Of a stretch of 64,000 nt of DNA, positions 51,028-62,804 are shown piece by piece; positions within the stretch are counted from its first letter, which is position 1, and each line of letters begins with the position of its first letter. This DNA comes from Prorocentrum cordatum (Eukaryota; Sar; Dinophyceae; Prorocentrales; Prorocentraceae). Where the stretch lies: contig CAUYUJ010020704.1 in assembly GCA_963575745.1 (NCBI GenBank), forward strand, positions 260,898 to 324,897. Reading direction: 5' to 3'. Made by a program: the position numbers and the translations under genes. The notes below the pieces were generated by a model. It saw nothing but the letters and a program-made list of their open reading frames with translations. It had not been told where the DNA came from and did not search any database.

Positions 51028-51110
51028 CCAGGACACCATCATCGTCATCATCATCACCATCAACACAACCATCATGATCATCATCAACATCATCATTATC
51101 GGGACACCGA
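50020..51110 (+). repeat. (ATC)n microsatellite with ~396-bp higher-order duplication
   Basis: ATCATCATC interspersed with CGGGACACC. GGGACACCATCATGGTCACC recurs at 50,251 and 50,647, and CATCACCACCG(T/C)CATAATCATC recurs with the same offset. So a block of about 396 bp is present twice in tandem. Confidence 0.9.
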
Positions 51111-51116
51111 CGGGGC

Positions 51117-51295
51117 ACCGACGGGACACCGGCGGGACACCGCGGGCCCCCGGCCGCCCGGAAGGGAGTCATTTGGTCCGGCCGCGCCTCAGCCACACGG
51201 GACACCAGCGGGACACCGGCGGGACACCGCGGGCCCCCGGCCGCCCGGAAGGGAGTCATTTGGTCCGGCCGCGCCTCAGCCACAGGAGACTTTCT
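51117..51295 (+). repeat. Two tandem ~84-bp copies (GGGACACCGCGGGCCCCCGG unit)
   Basis: Both copies contain GGAAGGGAGTCATTTGGTCC and GGCCGCGCCTCAGCCACA without visible change, a recent duplication at the edge of the (ATC)n tract. Confidence 0.9.
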
Positions 51296-51889
51296 CTCGC
51301 CCGCCCACGCAGCTTCGCCTCGCCCGCACGGCACGCACGAACACGAAACCGAAATCGATTTCCCGGTGGGGGGGCTCTCCGTTCCACTTCGATCTCACCC
51401 CCTCACCTCCGATATACTGCACCTGGTGCGGGGCCTGGTAATCGCTGTGGGACCAGAACACCACGCACACCTGGGCAGTGTGGATGTTCGGGCTTCCAGG
51501 CGGGTTCCGCGGGTCTCCGAGGACGGGAATCAGGAGCAGCAGCATATGGGACAGGAGCATGACGTGGCGGAGGAGGAAGAGAATGGGGATGATGAGGGAG
51601 TGGGATGAGGGAGGAGGGGCGACAAGGATGGCAGGGAGAACTTGGAGCGGTAGGAGGGTGGGGCATCGGAGTCGCTGCAGTCAGAAGGCTCCCTGTTTGA
51701 GCAGGTTCCCACCGAAGGGATAGGGGAGTTGTGGGCATCGCATGCTGAACACATGACAATATAATCGGAGCTTCCTGCAAACAGTTTCATATGAGGTTCC
51801 GCACTCGTGGAGGGCTGAGAACCAGGACTCCCTTCCCCTGCAAGGGCAAACGGTCCTGGCGTTACTGGCGGAATGGGAGGTGCAACGTT

Positions 51890-52145
51890 CTGGATAAGTA
51901 ACGAAGTGTGTCGATGTTGGGCGCGGTCTGCAGGGGCTTCCCTGGAGGGTCAGACAGCGCAAGTGTAATTGGTGGAGTGGAGGGGCACGAATAGGTAACA
52001 AGGTATCTTGAAGACGGGCGCGGCTTGGCGGGCATCCCTGGGTGGTCAGACGGCAGTGGTGAGGGGCACAATCCCTCATACACAACCAGGTATCTCGATG
52101 GCGGGCGCGGTCTGACGGGGCCTCCATGGAGGGTCAACCGGCATT
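51890..52145 (-). repeat. Three degenerate ~110-bp tandem units
   Basis: GGCGCGGTCTGCAGGGGCTT, GGCGCGGCTTGGCGGGCATC and GGCGCGGTCTGACGGGGCCT mark three units, each with GGGTCAGAC/GGTCA(A/G)(C/A)C downstream. The minus strand is open through them (GSPCRPRPTS, GMPAKPRPSS, GPVRPRPPSR). No known protein. Confidence 0.7.
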
Positions 52146-52329
52146 GGTGTTATTGTGGGGATCGGGAGCCTTGAGACGGGGACCAATGCAAACGGGGGTC
52201 AGCCAGAGCGCCGGATCTTGCAGGATCCTGCAGAGCTAGGGCTGCATTGACCCGGGTTTGGGTGCAGGATGACCCGGGTCAGTGCGTCCCCGAGGAGAGG
52301 TACGGGTTGATGAATAAAGCCAGTCTTAA

Positions 52330-52900
52330 GTTGACGTGCGCACCAATAGTTAGATGTGCACGTCGCTACGAGCATGTACGCATGGGAATGTACGTTGGCA
52401 TACGCACATTTCTATTGACAGATGTGCGCTTTAACACTCACGCATTCGACCGCACGCTCACTTGGAAGTTTAAATGCGCATGCAGATGCGCTTCCATGTG
52501 CACGCGCATGCACACATGCACATACAAGCGCGCATACGCCGCTGCGGTGTTACACCTGCCGTGCAAAACCAACACGGGGCTCACGGGCACACGCATACAC
52601 GGTCGTGCGCATTTGCGTGCCCGAAGGTGAACGTATCATGGCATTCGAGCAACGCACGTTACGCTCACTTTTGACATTCATGCGCACGCGCATGGACGCA
52701 ATGATCCATGAGTGTACCAACGCGCAGGTAAGTAGAGCCACTCACACCTTGCGCACTCGTACACCCAGTACCGCCAGCACATGTGTGAATATGTGCCACG
52801 CGTGCGTGCATCTATGTATATCTATATATATATATATTTGTACACATGTGTATATATACACACGTACATGTACATGCTTCCACTTAACGCATTCCGATTT
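52330..52900. repeat. Alternating purine-pyrimidine (CA/TG, CG, TA) rich region
   Basis: Many GCGCATGCACACATGCACAT and TATATATATATATTTG stretches, broken by ordinary sequence. No gene recognised up to 53,570. An open frame at 52,781-53,674 has no convincing protein character. Confidence 0.5.
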
Positions 52901-53579
52901 CTCTTCTACTTTCGCCCTACCGTGCCTGTGAGCCTCCTTACGTCCACAACGTATTCACATAGACCTTCCCCCTGCGTGATAGCAAGATGGCGGCGCCCTA
53001 CGTCGGGCTGTGTCTGGCTTGACGGCCATGCCGGTGCTAGAATTAGTTGCCATTCGCAGTTCGGCCTGCAACTATTCCATATGTTTGACGGCGGCGGTGT
53101 GGTTGTTTCTTTTTCGTGTTCACCACCCACTTCTTCCGCTCTTTTTGTCGTCTTCTCCTTGCCTTCAATACCGCCACCTGCAAGGTGGCGGTGTTTTGCA
53201 GCTCTTGGCACGGTGCTGGGCTCTGTCACAATGTTTGCTGCTCACCCCGAAGCAGTGCACATGCAGGTCAGGGCTTTATTATTTGGACCACCCGATGTTT
53301 GTTTAATTGTTGTGCCGAATTACAAGCCCCTGGCAGACGGCCGTAACCCTCTTATGACAGTTCAGTCCCCACTGAGGACTCGGATATGCCATACCCAGAC
53401 CTTCCTTTCACCACCAATGTTCAGACCTTTACGCTTTGCGCTATGCTTTTGCACAGCTCCTTTCTCACGTGAAATACACCCACTTACGACTTACCGATCG
53501 TGGGCTCACTTGCCGAAGATTTCCGGTGACGCTCTAAACGAGCTGGTCGCGACCTTCGGGGGCGGCGAGGGGGTGGGGG

Positions 53580-54870
<1,291 letters not shown>

Positions 54871-55164
54871 GTTTGGGCTTGACGGGTCCGCCTAGGGAGG
54901 CCGACCCGCAGCAAGTCTTCTGACCTTCAGTGCGTCAGCACCTACCGTAGGCTGACCACTATCCTTTTCTCGCGTGTGCGGCACCCCGTTGCCCACCACG
55001 CTCACCTTCCAGCCAGCGGAGCCCAGCTGGCATCGTCGAGCCCGAAAGAAGAGGTCCATCGCCAGGACCCTTCTACGCGTTTGGAGGGCACGGCGCCTGT
55101 TGGCCCGCCATCATTCAGCTCCTCAGCGGGATACCTCAGCAAAGTGGGACGAGATCAGCAGTTC

Positions 55165-57390
55165 ATGGCCTGGCGAGCCGACCAGCGTTGGCGTTGCGGG
55201 TGCGGACAGCTCAACAGTGCGGCTTCCTGGTACTGTGCATGTGGTGCTACATACAAGGCGCCTACTCGAGCTCGTTCGGCCCAGCGAAACAGAGACAAGC
55301 ACAAGCCGCCATGGCAGGAGGCTCAGGCGATCGACCGCGAGACGCAGCAAGTGGTCGCCAAGCCCACTCCCGCGCTCAAGGAGACGGCCGAGTCCCACCC
55401 AGAGTGGGAGCGCTGGGCTCCCCCGCTCCAGGAGAACCTCCGCGCCAACTGGAGCAAGAGAGCAAAGGAGCGCCTCACGACTCTGGCTCGCCTTGTGGTC
55501 GCGGCGAAGAGGGCTGGCAAGGAGGAGACCCAGGAGAGAGAAGAGATGGCCATGATCAGCTACGCCATCACTCTGTTGAAACCCCTTGGCCAGCAACTCG
55601 CAGACGCACGACTGCGACAGTCTCGCTTCGAGGAGCAGCTAAAAGACCTCCAATCCAAGCTACGAGAATTGGAGACCAAGGAGGACGAGCTGATAGAGCT
55701 GGTCGGAGAGTCTCGTCAGTCAGTTCAGGACATCGAGCAGGCCATACAGGAGGAGGAAGCTACTTTGGCAGCACAACGCGCTGCTGCACAGCAGGAGGCG
55801 ACGACCAATGGCGATACGAATATGGATGGAGCGCCGCAGCAGAGGCATCAGTGGACCTATGGGCAGAGTTACTTGGCGGCGGTGACGGGCCAAGCGCAGG
55901 CACCTGCGGCGTCCCCAGAGGGCCCGCCCTGCCCGCCCCCGCAGCACCCGCCACCGACTTCGCCTCAGCAGCAGCCGACGGGCGAATACCCGCCCAAGAC
56001 CAGGCCTTCGCTACCTGCATCAGCACAGGCAGCGGTGGAGGCCAGACGCTCGATTCCTTCGCGCCTGGGTTACACACCGAGCCAGAACGCCACAATGGCC
56101 GACTGCTTCTCGATGATGCTGAAGCGCCAGGAGGAAAGGGACCAGCAACAGCAGCACCAGCAAGCTTTGTTGGCCAGTTTCATGCAGCAGCAGCAGTTGA
56201 TGTACCAGTTCCAAGGTCAGGGTCAGCACATGCAGCAGCAGTTCTCCAGCAATACATGGATCCACGCCCAGAACCCAGCTCAGCAGCAAGCGGCTCAGGC
56301 AAAGGCCACAGTTGGTCAGCACCAGCACCTTCAGCAGCAACAGCATGCCCAGGTTTCGCAGTCACAGCAGGCCCTGCAGCAGGTCAACCAGCAAGCCCAA
56401 GCCCAGGCTCAGTAGGCAGCTCAGCAAGCCCAAGCTCAGTGTGCCCAGGCTCAGCACGATCAAGCCATCCAGGCCCGAGCCCAGTTGGAGGCCCAGCAAG
56501 CTCAGCAGCAACATGCTCAGCTACAAGCCCAGGCCTCAGCTATCTTCCATCAGCAGCAGCATCAGCAGTTTCCAGGGATTTCCTCCGGCATCGTGATGCA
56601 GATGGAGGCTATAAAGGGCGGCAAGTTGGGCAAAGGCGTGGAGAATTCAAGGGCCCAGACCGACCCCTACCAGGTGGGCCCCCATCCAGTCCAGCATCAG
56701 CCAGGAAAAGGACCCACGGGAGCCCCGGCGGCGATGTTCTCTGCAGCTGGGTTGATGCCTCGTCCTACGCCCGACTCAGCTACACCTCTGACGCCGACAC
56801 AGATACCGCCTTTGTCACCTACCCCTCCAGCGTCGGAGTCCCAGGAGTCGCCTGCAGCCCAGCCAACCACAGTGCCAGCTTCGATGTGGGAGCGCGGAGG
56901 GGCCATGGGGCCGACTCAGTTTTGGGGGATGCCGCCAACGCCGCAGCCATCAGCGCAGCCGATGATCGAAATTTCGCCGACTCAGCCTTTCGAAGCGGAG
57001 ACCATTCCAGCTCCTTCCCACTCGGTCACGGCTCCCGCCCCGATCGAGATCCTCAGCTCTCAGGACGAGAGGACAGAGGTGGCGGCAGCGGTAGAAGCTG
57101 TGAGAGAGGTAGAGGAGGCGGAAGCTTTGGAGGCGATTCAGCGGACAGAAGCGGCGGAGTCAGCTGCCAGGCTGCAGGCTTCCCTGCGCCAACCTGGCTT
57201 CTGTCCAGAGGCAGCGGCTTCGACGGCGGCACCAGCAGCAGCTTCAGTGGCAGTACCCAACACGCCACAGAGGGCGCGGGGCGCCAGGCGCTCTGCCACC
57301 GACGAATCGGGCGCCAGCCTGGTGCCGACGGGTACCACCCCCGAGAGCAAATCTCAGACTATCGAGCACAGGGCGGATTTAGACCTGTGA
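55165..57390 (+). CDS. Retroelement 2 ORF1: RanBP2-like zinc finger, coiled coil, Gln-rich protein
   Basis: ATG at 55,165 (TTCATGG) begins MAWRADQRWRCGCGQLNSAA, then SWYCACGATYKAP: W-x-C-x-C-G ... N ... C-x-C-G. This resembles a RanBP2-type finger with C-x-C spacing in place of C-x2-C. A coiled coil follows (RFEEQLKDLQSKLRELETKE), then an Ala/Pro linker and a Gln-rich domain (QQQQLMYQFQGQGQHMQQQF), interrupted by one in-frame TAG (56,413-56,415). Then come Pro/Ser/Thr sequence and an acidic helix (VEEAEALEAIQRTEAAE). Position upstream of the RT proteins suits the nucleic-acid-binding first ORF of a LINE. Confidence 0.6.
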
Positions 57391-58100
57391 ACGACTACAA
57401 CAAGAAGAAGAAAAAGGTCTACTGGGGACTGCAGGAGACCTACCTATACGATGATAATTCGAAGATTGGATCGTCGACGGATCGTCGAATCGTGCCACTT
57501 CAGCCAGCACATGCAGCTCCTCACAGCCTGCACAGCCATTGCTCTGATTTGGAAGACACGATGACAGATGCATTTACCAAGCCGTTGGGACCTACACGGC
57601 CAATACCTCAGTATCACCACGCAGCTGCGCCGTCAGGATGTCCACGGCAGCAGCAGTGCGATGTCACGCCGTCGGGGGCAGCACGGCCAAGACCTCGCCA
57701 ACAAGTTTCACTTCTACCTCGGGACCTGGTAGTTGATGATTTATGCCACCATTACTTCTACACGCAGAACCAGCACCTTGGAGACGGGGCAGACAATGCT
57801 CCAGGATGCTTTCCGCGACTGGCAGACTCAGGAGCCCCTGGGAATGTCAGAGGCGAAGGCCCCCCTTCGGCCATGCGCCTCGGAGATGGATCGGCCAGTT
57901 CGACTTCTCTAGCGACAGGCGGCTCTGCTGCCCACAGGGACTACGACTGGAAGGCTGCCTCTACTGGGAAGGCAGCGACGCCTCAGCGCCCAATGGAGGA
58001 TTGGGCAGACGCTGTGTCTAGGGCCTGGAGTATTCACAACCAGCCGAAGTGCGACATCAAGGGCGTGCTATGGGGGGGGGGGGGGGCGTGCACCCTTTGA
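57340..58100 (+). other. Open stretch between ORF1 and the next protein
   Basis: Only one frame stays open here, with ISDYRAQGGFRPVNDYNKKK, KKVYWGLQETYLYDD and DWADAVSRAWSIHNQPKCD. A frame change at CCCCC 57,336-57,340 could join it to ORF1. Ends at a 15-base G run (58,072-58,086). Confidence 0.35.
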
Positions 58101-58110
58101 GCCCATACGG

Positions 58111-58698
58111 GTGAGCAAAGCTCTTAATTCAAAGGGGCGTGTGGCGCCCCCCCAGGAGCAGTACCACGCGGTGCATGGGGGACTACAGCGAGGTGACGCC
58201 CGAGCTGCACAGAGAAGGGCCTTATCAGCCCGAAGCTACTTGATGTCCTACCTTGAGCAATTGTGTCCTTGCTGGGCCTACGACTCAGCCTTGTGGTCAG
58301 AGGATACAGCGAGACGGGACTGGCTGCTATGGTGCATCCCCATGGTAAGCAATCGTATTCTTCATGATGCGACAATGCGCCCTCTACACAATGGAGATAC
58401 TGACGTTATTCGTGCTGTAGCAAGTGATATATGTGAGACTGTATATGCGAACGATCACCCACGCCGACTCAGTTATCTGCGAAGCTACTTAGTGGCATGG
58501 AGAGCTGGTCCAATCGCTTGGCTGGGAATACTGCGACGCCACCAGCATGAACTACTCGAAGCCAGACGTCGCCTGAGGCGTCCCAGCGAGCTCGGCATCA
58601 TAGCTCAGCCAAACATTGCCGACGACCTGCAGCGCATGTTCAACACTGCCATGTGGCGGGCTCAGCTACTGGCTGCAGGAGGCATGACGAATTGCTAA
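58111..58698 (+). CDS. Retroelement 2: protein segment with repeat domain copy 1
   Basis: SARSYLMSYLEQLCPCWAYD, then RRDWLLWCIPMVSNRILHDA, VASDICETVYANDHPRRLSY, LRSYLVAWRAGPIAWLGILR. The DWL..C.P.V.N and ASDIC...A..RL.YLR pattern returns in the next ORF. Ends at TAA 58,696-58,698, where the following frame (RRHDELLTPEQQ) seems to carry on the same protein. No known domain. Confidence 0.5.
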   Translation: MSKALNSKGRVAPPQEQYHAVHGGLQRGDARAAQRRALSARSYLMSYLEQLCPCWAYDSALWSEDTARRDWLLWCIPMVSNRILHDATMRPLHNGDTDVIRAVASDICETVYANDHPRRLSYLRSYLVAWRAGPIAWLGILRRHQHELLEARRRLRRPSELGIIAQPNIADDLQRMFNTAMWRAQLLAAGGMTNC

Positions 58699-60135
58699 CG
58701 CCAGAACAACAGGGGGCAATCGCTGAGGAACAACAGCTTTTGGAATGGATGGTTGAACATGGAGCTGCAGATCCAGCGGATGCTCAAGCTGCACCGCTAG
58801 AGAACTACAACGCACCTGAGGTTCAACCGTATGATCCACCTCCGCCATGGGATGCAGATAATGTTCAGAGTCCCCAAGTTCAAGAAGGAGAACCTCCTGA
58901 TGACCACCGTCATCATAGAGATCATGACGAGATTGCAATGTTTCAGACAAAAATCAAGCTGCTGCCCCTTTGTTTGGCAGCTACTTCGCTACATGGAGCA
59001 ATTACCAGGCAGATGGATCCTGTACGCCTTCAGTCGCAAAGACATCAACGCCGCATCGAAAATGAAGTTCGCGACCATGTACCACATTGGAACATTTTGG
59101 AGAGCATTCTTGATCCAGGACAAGCCATGCAGGACTGGCTGGCCATATGTACGCCATACGTTCACAATCAGTTGATTTTGCTGCCAGCAGTCCAGGTTGA
59201 TATTCAGGATCCTGCTGATGCTTGGGCCATGGCAAGTGATATATGTTCCAGGGCCTGGCGGCGGGCACGTCGTGGCAGGCTCCGCTACCAGCGCAACCTT
59301 AGACGACTTCAAGAACAGGACCCTGAACGTCACGCTGAACATGTTCAACGTGCGCGGAGAGCTGCTAACCAAGCTCGAGATCGATTGGACCGAATGGCAG
59401 GCGGAATTGGTATACTTAATGATTCTGATGTTTCGGACCCCGACCCTGTTTTCATCATCCCACCGGTGCCAATTCCAGAACCTCGACCCAAACGACCACG
59501 ACTACGAGGAGCAGTAGGCGTATATAGCAGCGCTAGCAGCGCTGTCACGCGGCTGACAGTATTGTCAGCAGTGGAAGGTGCACGCCGCCTGAGTGAGGGT
59601 TTGACAGCATTGGTCACCCCCATTGCAAGTTCCGTTCTCAAAAGCATGTTGCGGCACTTTTCAGCACCAGAGCATTTCTTTGCCGCTTCTGCGCCTCCAG
59701 ATGCAATCGGTGTCGAAGATGTGCCCAGTTCGGATGTGCTCGCTCCCAGCGGGTGCCGTCGGCCGTCGCTGAGTCCTTGTGCACCAACTGGAGCTGTGCA
59801 GGGTTTAAACGGTGAGTGTGGAAGCACAGACGTACCGCTAAACGGCGGAGCTTCCTCTCAGCAGCGAGAAGATGTTTCAATCCAGGAGCCATGCGACGTC
59901 GAAAGTAATTTTTGCAGCTCCCACCACATTCAGACCTTGGACCAAGATAGACAAAAGCGGTTGCCCGTACCAAGCGCAGGTAATTCGAAATTCGTGATCA
60001 GCCTGTGTGACGCTATTCCTGCTTCTCCCTGCCCCAGCTTGGTCACGGACAGTCGCCCCACGTATGAGGGCCAGGCAGAGCGCTCACCAGAACCTCTTGA
60101 GGACGGGGCCCATGGAGTTCTCGACCCTGCCCCCC
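58653..60135 (+). CDS. Retroelement 2: protein segment with repeat domain copy 2 and Ser/Pro-rich linker
   Basis: Gln/Glu-rich start (LLTPEQQGAIAEEQQLLEWM), then HWNILESILDPGQAMQDWLA, ICTPYVHNQLILLPAVQVDI, MASDICSRAWRRARRGRLRY, QRNLRRLQEQ, a basic cluster (EPRPKRPRLRG, NLS-like), and a long polar linker. At the 12-base C run 60,130-60,141 the frame moves into that of the RNase H protein (SEAGELLDSFYRVQV...). So these ORFs are probably one polyprotein. Confidence 0.55.
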
Positions 60136-60229
60136 CCCCCCATCTGTCCCCCCATCCGAGGCTGGTGAGCTTTTAGACTCGTTCTATAGAGTACAGGTCC
60201 CTACTGATCAGCCGTCTCTCAAACAGATT

Positions 60230-60830
60230 ATGTCGGAGGTTAACTGCCCTCCCATGGATCTGGATGTTAGCAGCTTTGACCTTCCTGAGGTGTCCAGGAG
60301 TGCTGTTGGGGAATCCCCTCCCAGCAGCGAAACTCACCGAGAGCTGCATTTTTTTACCGACGGGTCGACCAAGCCTGGGGAGGGAACCCAGGGTGCTTGG
60401 GCTTCTGTGTGCGTTCGGAAGCTTTATGACAACCTCAGTGCCTTCGGGGGTTTTTGGACCTGCGACTGGGGGGCGTCCTGCCAGGCTCGACCAATGACAG
60501 GCGATCCAGATATTCTGCACCATGAGGCCCTTGGCATATTTTGGACTTGCATGCAGATTTTAGGGGAATCGCTTACCTCACAGGATAGGAGTCCCGTCTC
60601 AATTTTTTCGGACTCCAAGAATGCTGTTGATGTTGTCAATGGAGTCTCAACTATCGACCCCCAGCACGAGGTAATTCGTCTCCTTGTTGCCATTGTACGG
60701 ACGGTGCGTCGTGTCAGACCTCTGGAGGTCTGTTACATTCGTGCCCACAATGAACATCCTTGGAACACTTTTGCTGATTTCCTCGCCCGCAATGTGATGC
60801 AGGGCAACATCAACCGCGTCACTGACTTGC
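60230..60830 (+). CDS. Retroelement 2: RNase H domain (N-terminal to the endonuclease)
   Basis: All expected catalytic positions are visible: ELHFFTDGSTKPGEGTQGAW (Asp, about 60,355), DILHHEALGIFWTCMQIL (Glu), SIFSDSKNAVDVVNGVS (Asp, about 60,608), and CYIRAHNEHPWNTFADFLA (His and Asp, about 60,740-60,785). This is a type I RNase H fold, which removes RNA from RNA-DNA hybrids during retrotransposition. In-frame with the endonuclease that follows. Complete by eye. Confidence 0.8.
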
Positions 60831-61049
60831 CTCCCCGTCTTGTGCGCACCACGCTTTTCGTGCACGCAATGGAATGGAGTTGGCTTGATTTTGCGAGTGC
60901 CGAGGATCGCGCGGCCTACCCTGAGCGGTTCACTGCTGACGCGGAGGACCAGAGACCTCATGGCCCGCAGGACTTTGAAGTAAGACACCAGATCATGGGC
61001 GTCCCCATGCCCGACTCCGAGCCCCACGTAGACGAAAGCATCAAGGTCA

Positions 61050-61850
61050 AGGCCTCTTTCGCTTTCTCAGTTATTCAGTACAATGTGAAAAGCATCTCGG
61101 TTGAGAACAAGCAGGGGACTGTTGGGAAGCGCAGATTCATGAGGACCCAAATCATCACGACCCAGCTTGAAAAAACTGACGCTTTGGTTGTTGGGCTTCA
61201 AGAAGCCTGGAACAAAAAGGGGATACGCCGACAGGGTAAGTTCTGGGCGGTCTCCTCGGGGGTCGACAGCGCCGGTTTAGGATGTGAAGTTTGGTTCAAC
61301 GGAGAGACCTCTTATGCCAAAGCCGGAGGTAAGCAGCTTTTCCTGAGCCGTAACCAACTTGGTGTCCTCCACTCTCATCCCCGCTTCCTTGCGGTGGCGG
61401 TCAGTGCGCCACACTTTGCTGTCAGAGTTGCTTCGGTGCATGCCCCGCATGTGCGTCAAGGCATGCCAAAGGCGCGGGAGTTCTGGGAGGAGGCGGAGCG
61501 ACTTATATCGGAGTATAATATTGATATGGTTTTAGTTGATGCTAACGCCAGGGTTGGTGATGTTACTAGTGAGGCCGTGGGGGTTGAGGGCTTTATCCAG
61601 GGACAGGGCCAGCCTGGAGAAGTTTTTCACGAAAAAATGGCACCCCTCCAGCTTAGAGTGATCAATGCCATGATCCCCCACGCCCCCAGTTATACCTACG
61701 TCACGAAAGGGGGGGGAAGCACAGGATTGACTATGTCGCCACCTCCAGTGCGTTTTTTGAGCACGCCAAGGATGTGAGCGTGCTTCACCATTTCGACAAT
61801 GGAATGGAAGAGACTGACCATGCACCCTTGCAGGTCAACTTTGTTTGGGC
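61050..61850 (+). CDS. Retroelement 2: apurinic-type endonuclease (EEP) domain
   Basis: SVIQYNVKSISVENKQGT (Asn), LVVGLQEAWNKKGIRRQG (Glu), VASVHAPHVRQGMPKAR (His), MVLVDANARVGDVTSEAVG (Asp, Asn), then after a frame change at the 8-base G run 61,709-61,716, RIDYVATSSAFFEHAK and EETDHAPLQVNF (Asp-His). These are the ordered motifs of the endonuclease/exonuclease/phosphatase family that nicks target DNA for LINE insertion. A second frame change is expected at the A8 run 61,869-61,876. Confidence 0.8.
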
Positions 61851-61876
61851 CGACACGGTGCACAGGACAAAAAAAA

Positions 61877-62804
61877 GGATTGCCCGACCTTCGATTGTTT
61901 AAAAACGAAGCGCCCTGAAGCTGTTGTGGCCTTTCGGGAGGCTATCGCCATAATCCCGCCTATCCCTTGGGAGACGGACATGAATGCTCACTTGAGTTCG
62001 GTTCAGGATCAGCTTATGTCTGCGGCCGCTGAGGCCTTTCCCAAGGATGCTCGGTCTACCCAACCCCCCTACGTTTCGAACCGCTCCCTTTTGTTTCTTC
62101 GGGTCAGGAGGGGCATCAAGAGGGTGTTGATGAAAGCTAACGGTGCGTCCCAGCCCTCCCAGAAACGAAATGTCCTCCTTCGTTTTGCGTGCCGACTGTG
62201 GAAAGGGGATCTGTCGGTGACGTCACAAGGTGACACGGAAAGTAAGGAGTGGCAAAGCCAAGTGGCTGAAGTCCTGGGTTTCTTTCCTGATCTGTCGTCT
62301 GCGGGGCTGAACGGCGGCTCACCTTCTGAAGAATTTGACCTCCCCCCTCACATCGCTGCGCAGTTGCCTAGGACTCACCAGGCGACCATGCAGGAATGGA
62401 AGCAAATATTTGAAGACCTTGGCGGCTATGCCAAAGAGTTTGTTACTGCTGCTCGCCGTGCTGATCCCAGCGACATCAGAGCTGATATTTTCATGCTTCG
62501 TCTTCGGTGCATGTTTCGAGGCAAGTCCGATTTATTGGCGCGTTCTTTTCAATTGGAAAAAGACGCCTTCCTCCAGAAGGAACTAGCAAATGTCAGGTCC
62601 AGCATTGATGGGCGGGCACCACAGTGTGAGTGGAACCATCTTTCCCGAGCTTTGCGTTTCGCTGGTCGAGCGCCGAAGCAGGCGCCGAGTTTCCCGTATA
62701 TGTTGGATGACCAAGGTAAACCCGCCCGCACCCCTGAACAGGTTCACGAAATTGTGCAAGCTCATTTCGCGAAGATTGAACGGGCCAAGGAGTTATCTTA
62801 TTAA
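61877..62804 (+). CDS. Retroelement 2: linker between endonuclease and RT
   Basis: LKTKRPEAVVAFREAIAIIP, LSSVQDQLMSAAAEAFPKDA, RVRRGIKRVLMKANGAS, DIFMLRLRCMFRGKSDLLAR: the helical linker usual between these LINE domains. Stops at TAA 62,802-62,804 after KELSY. The same frame continues with good coding (YNDECRINPLGPPVRCIEAI), so this is a single nonsense codon. Confidence 0.6.

Noticed and set aside
57560-57590. Copia-type RNase H end (DAFTKPLG resembles ADIFTKPL)
   Set aside because: The match is a single short peptide without any upstream integrase, RT or RNase H motif in that frame.
55188-58100. 970-codon open frame as a gene
   Set aside because: For most of its length it is the alternative frame of the Gln-rich ORF1, kept open by CAG/GCA/AGC composition. 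Only the part after about 57,340 has its own protein character.
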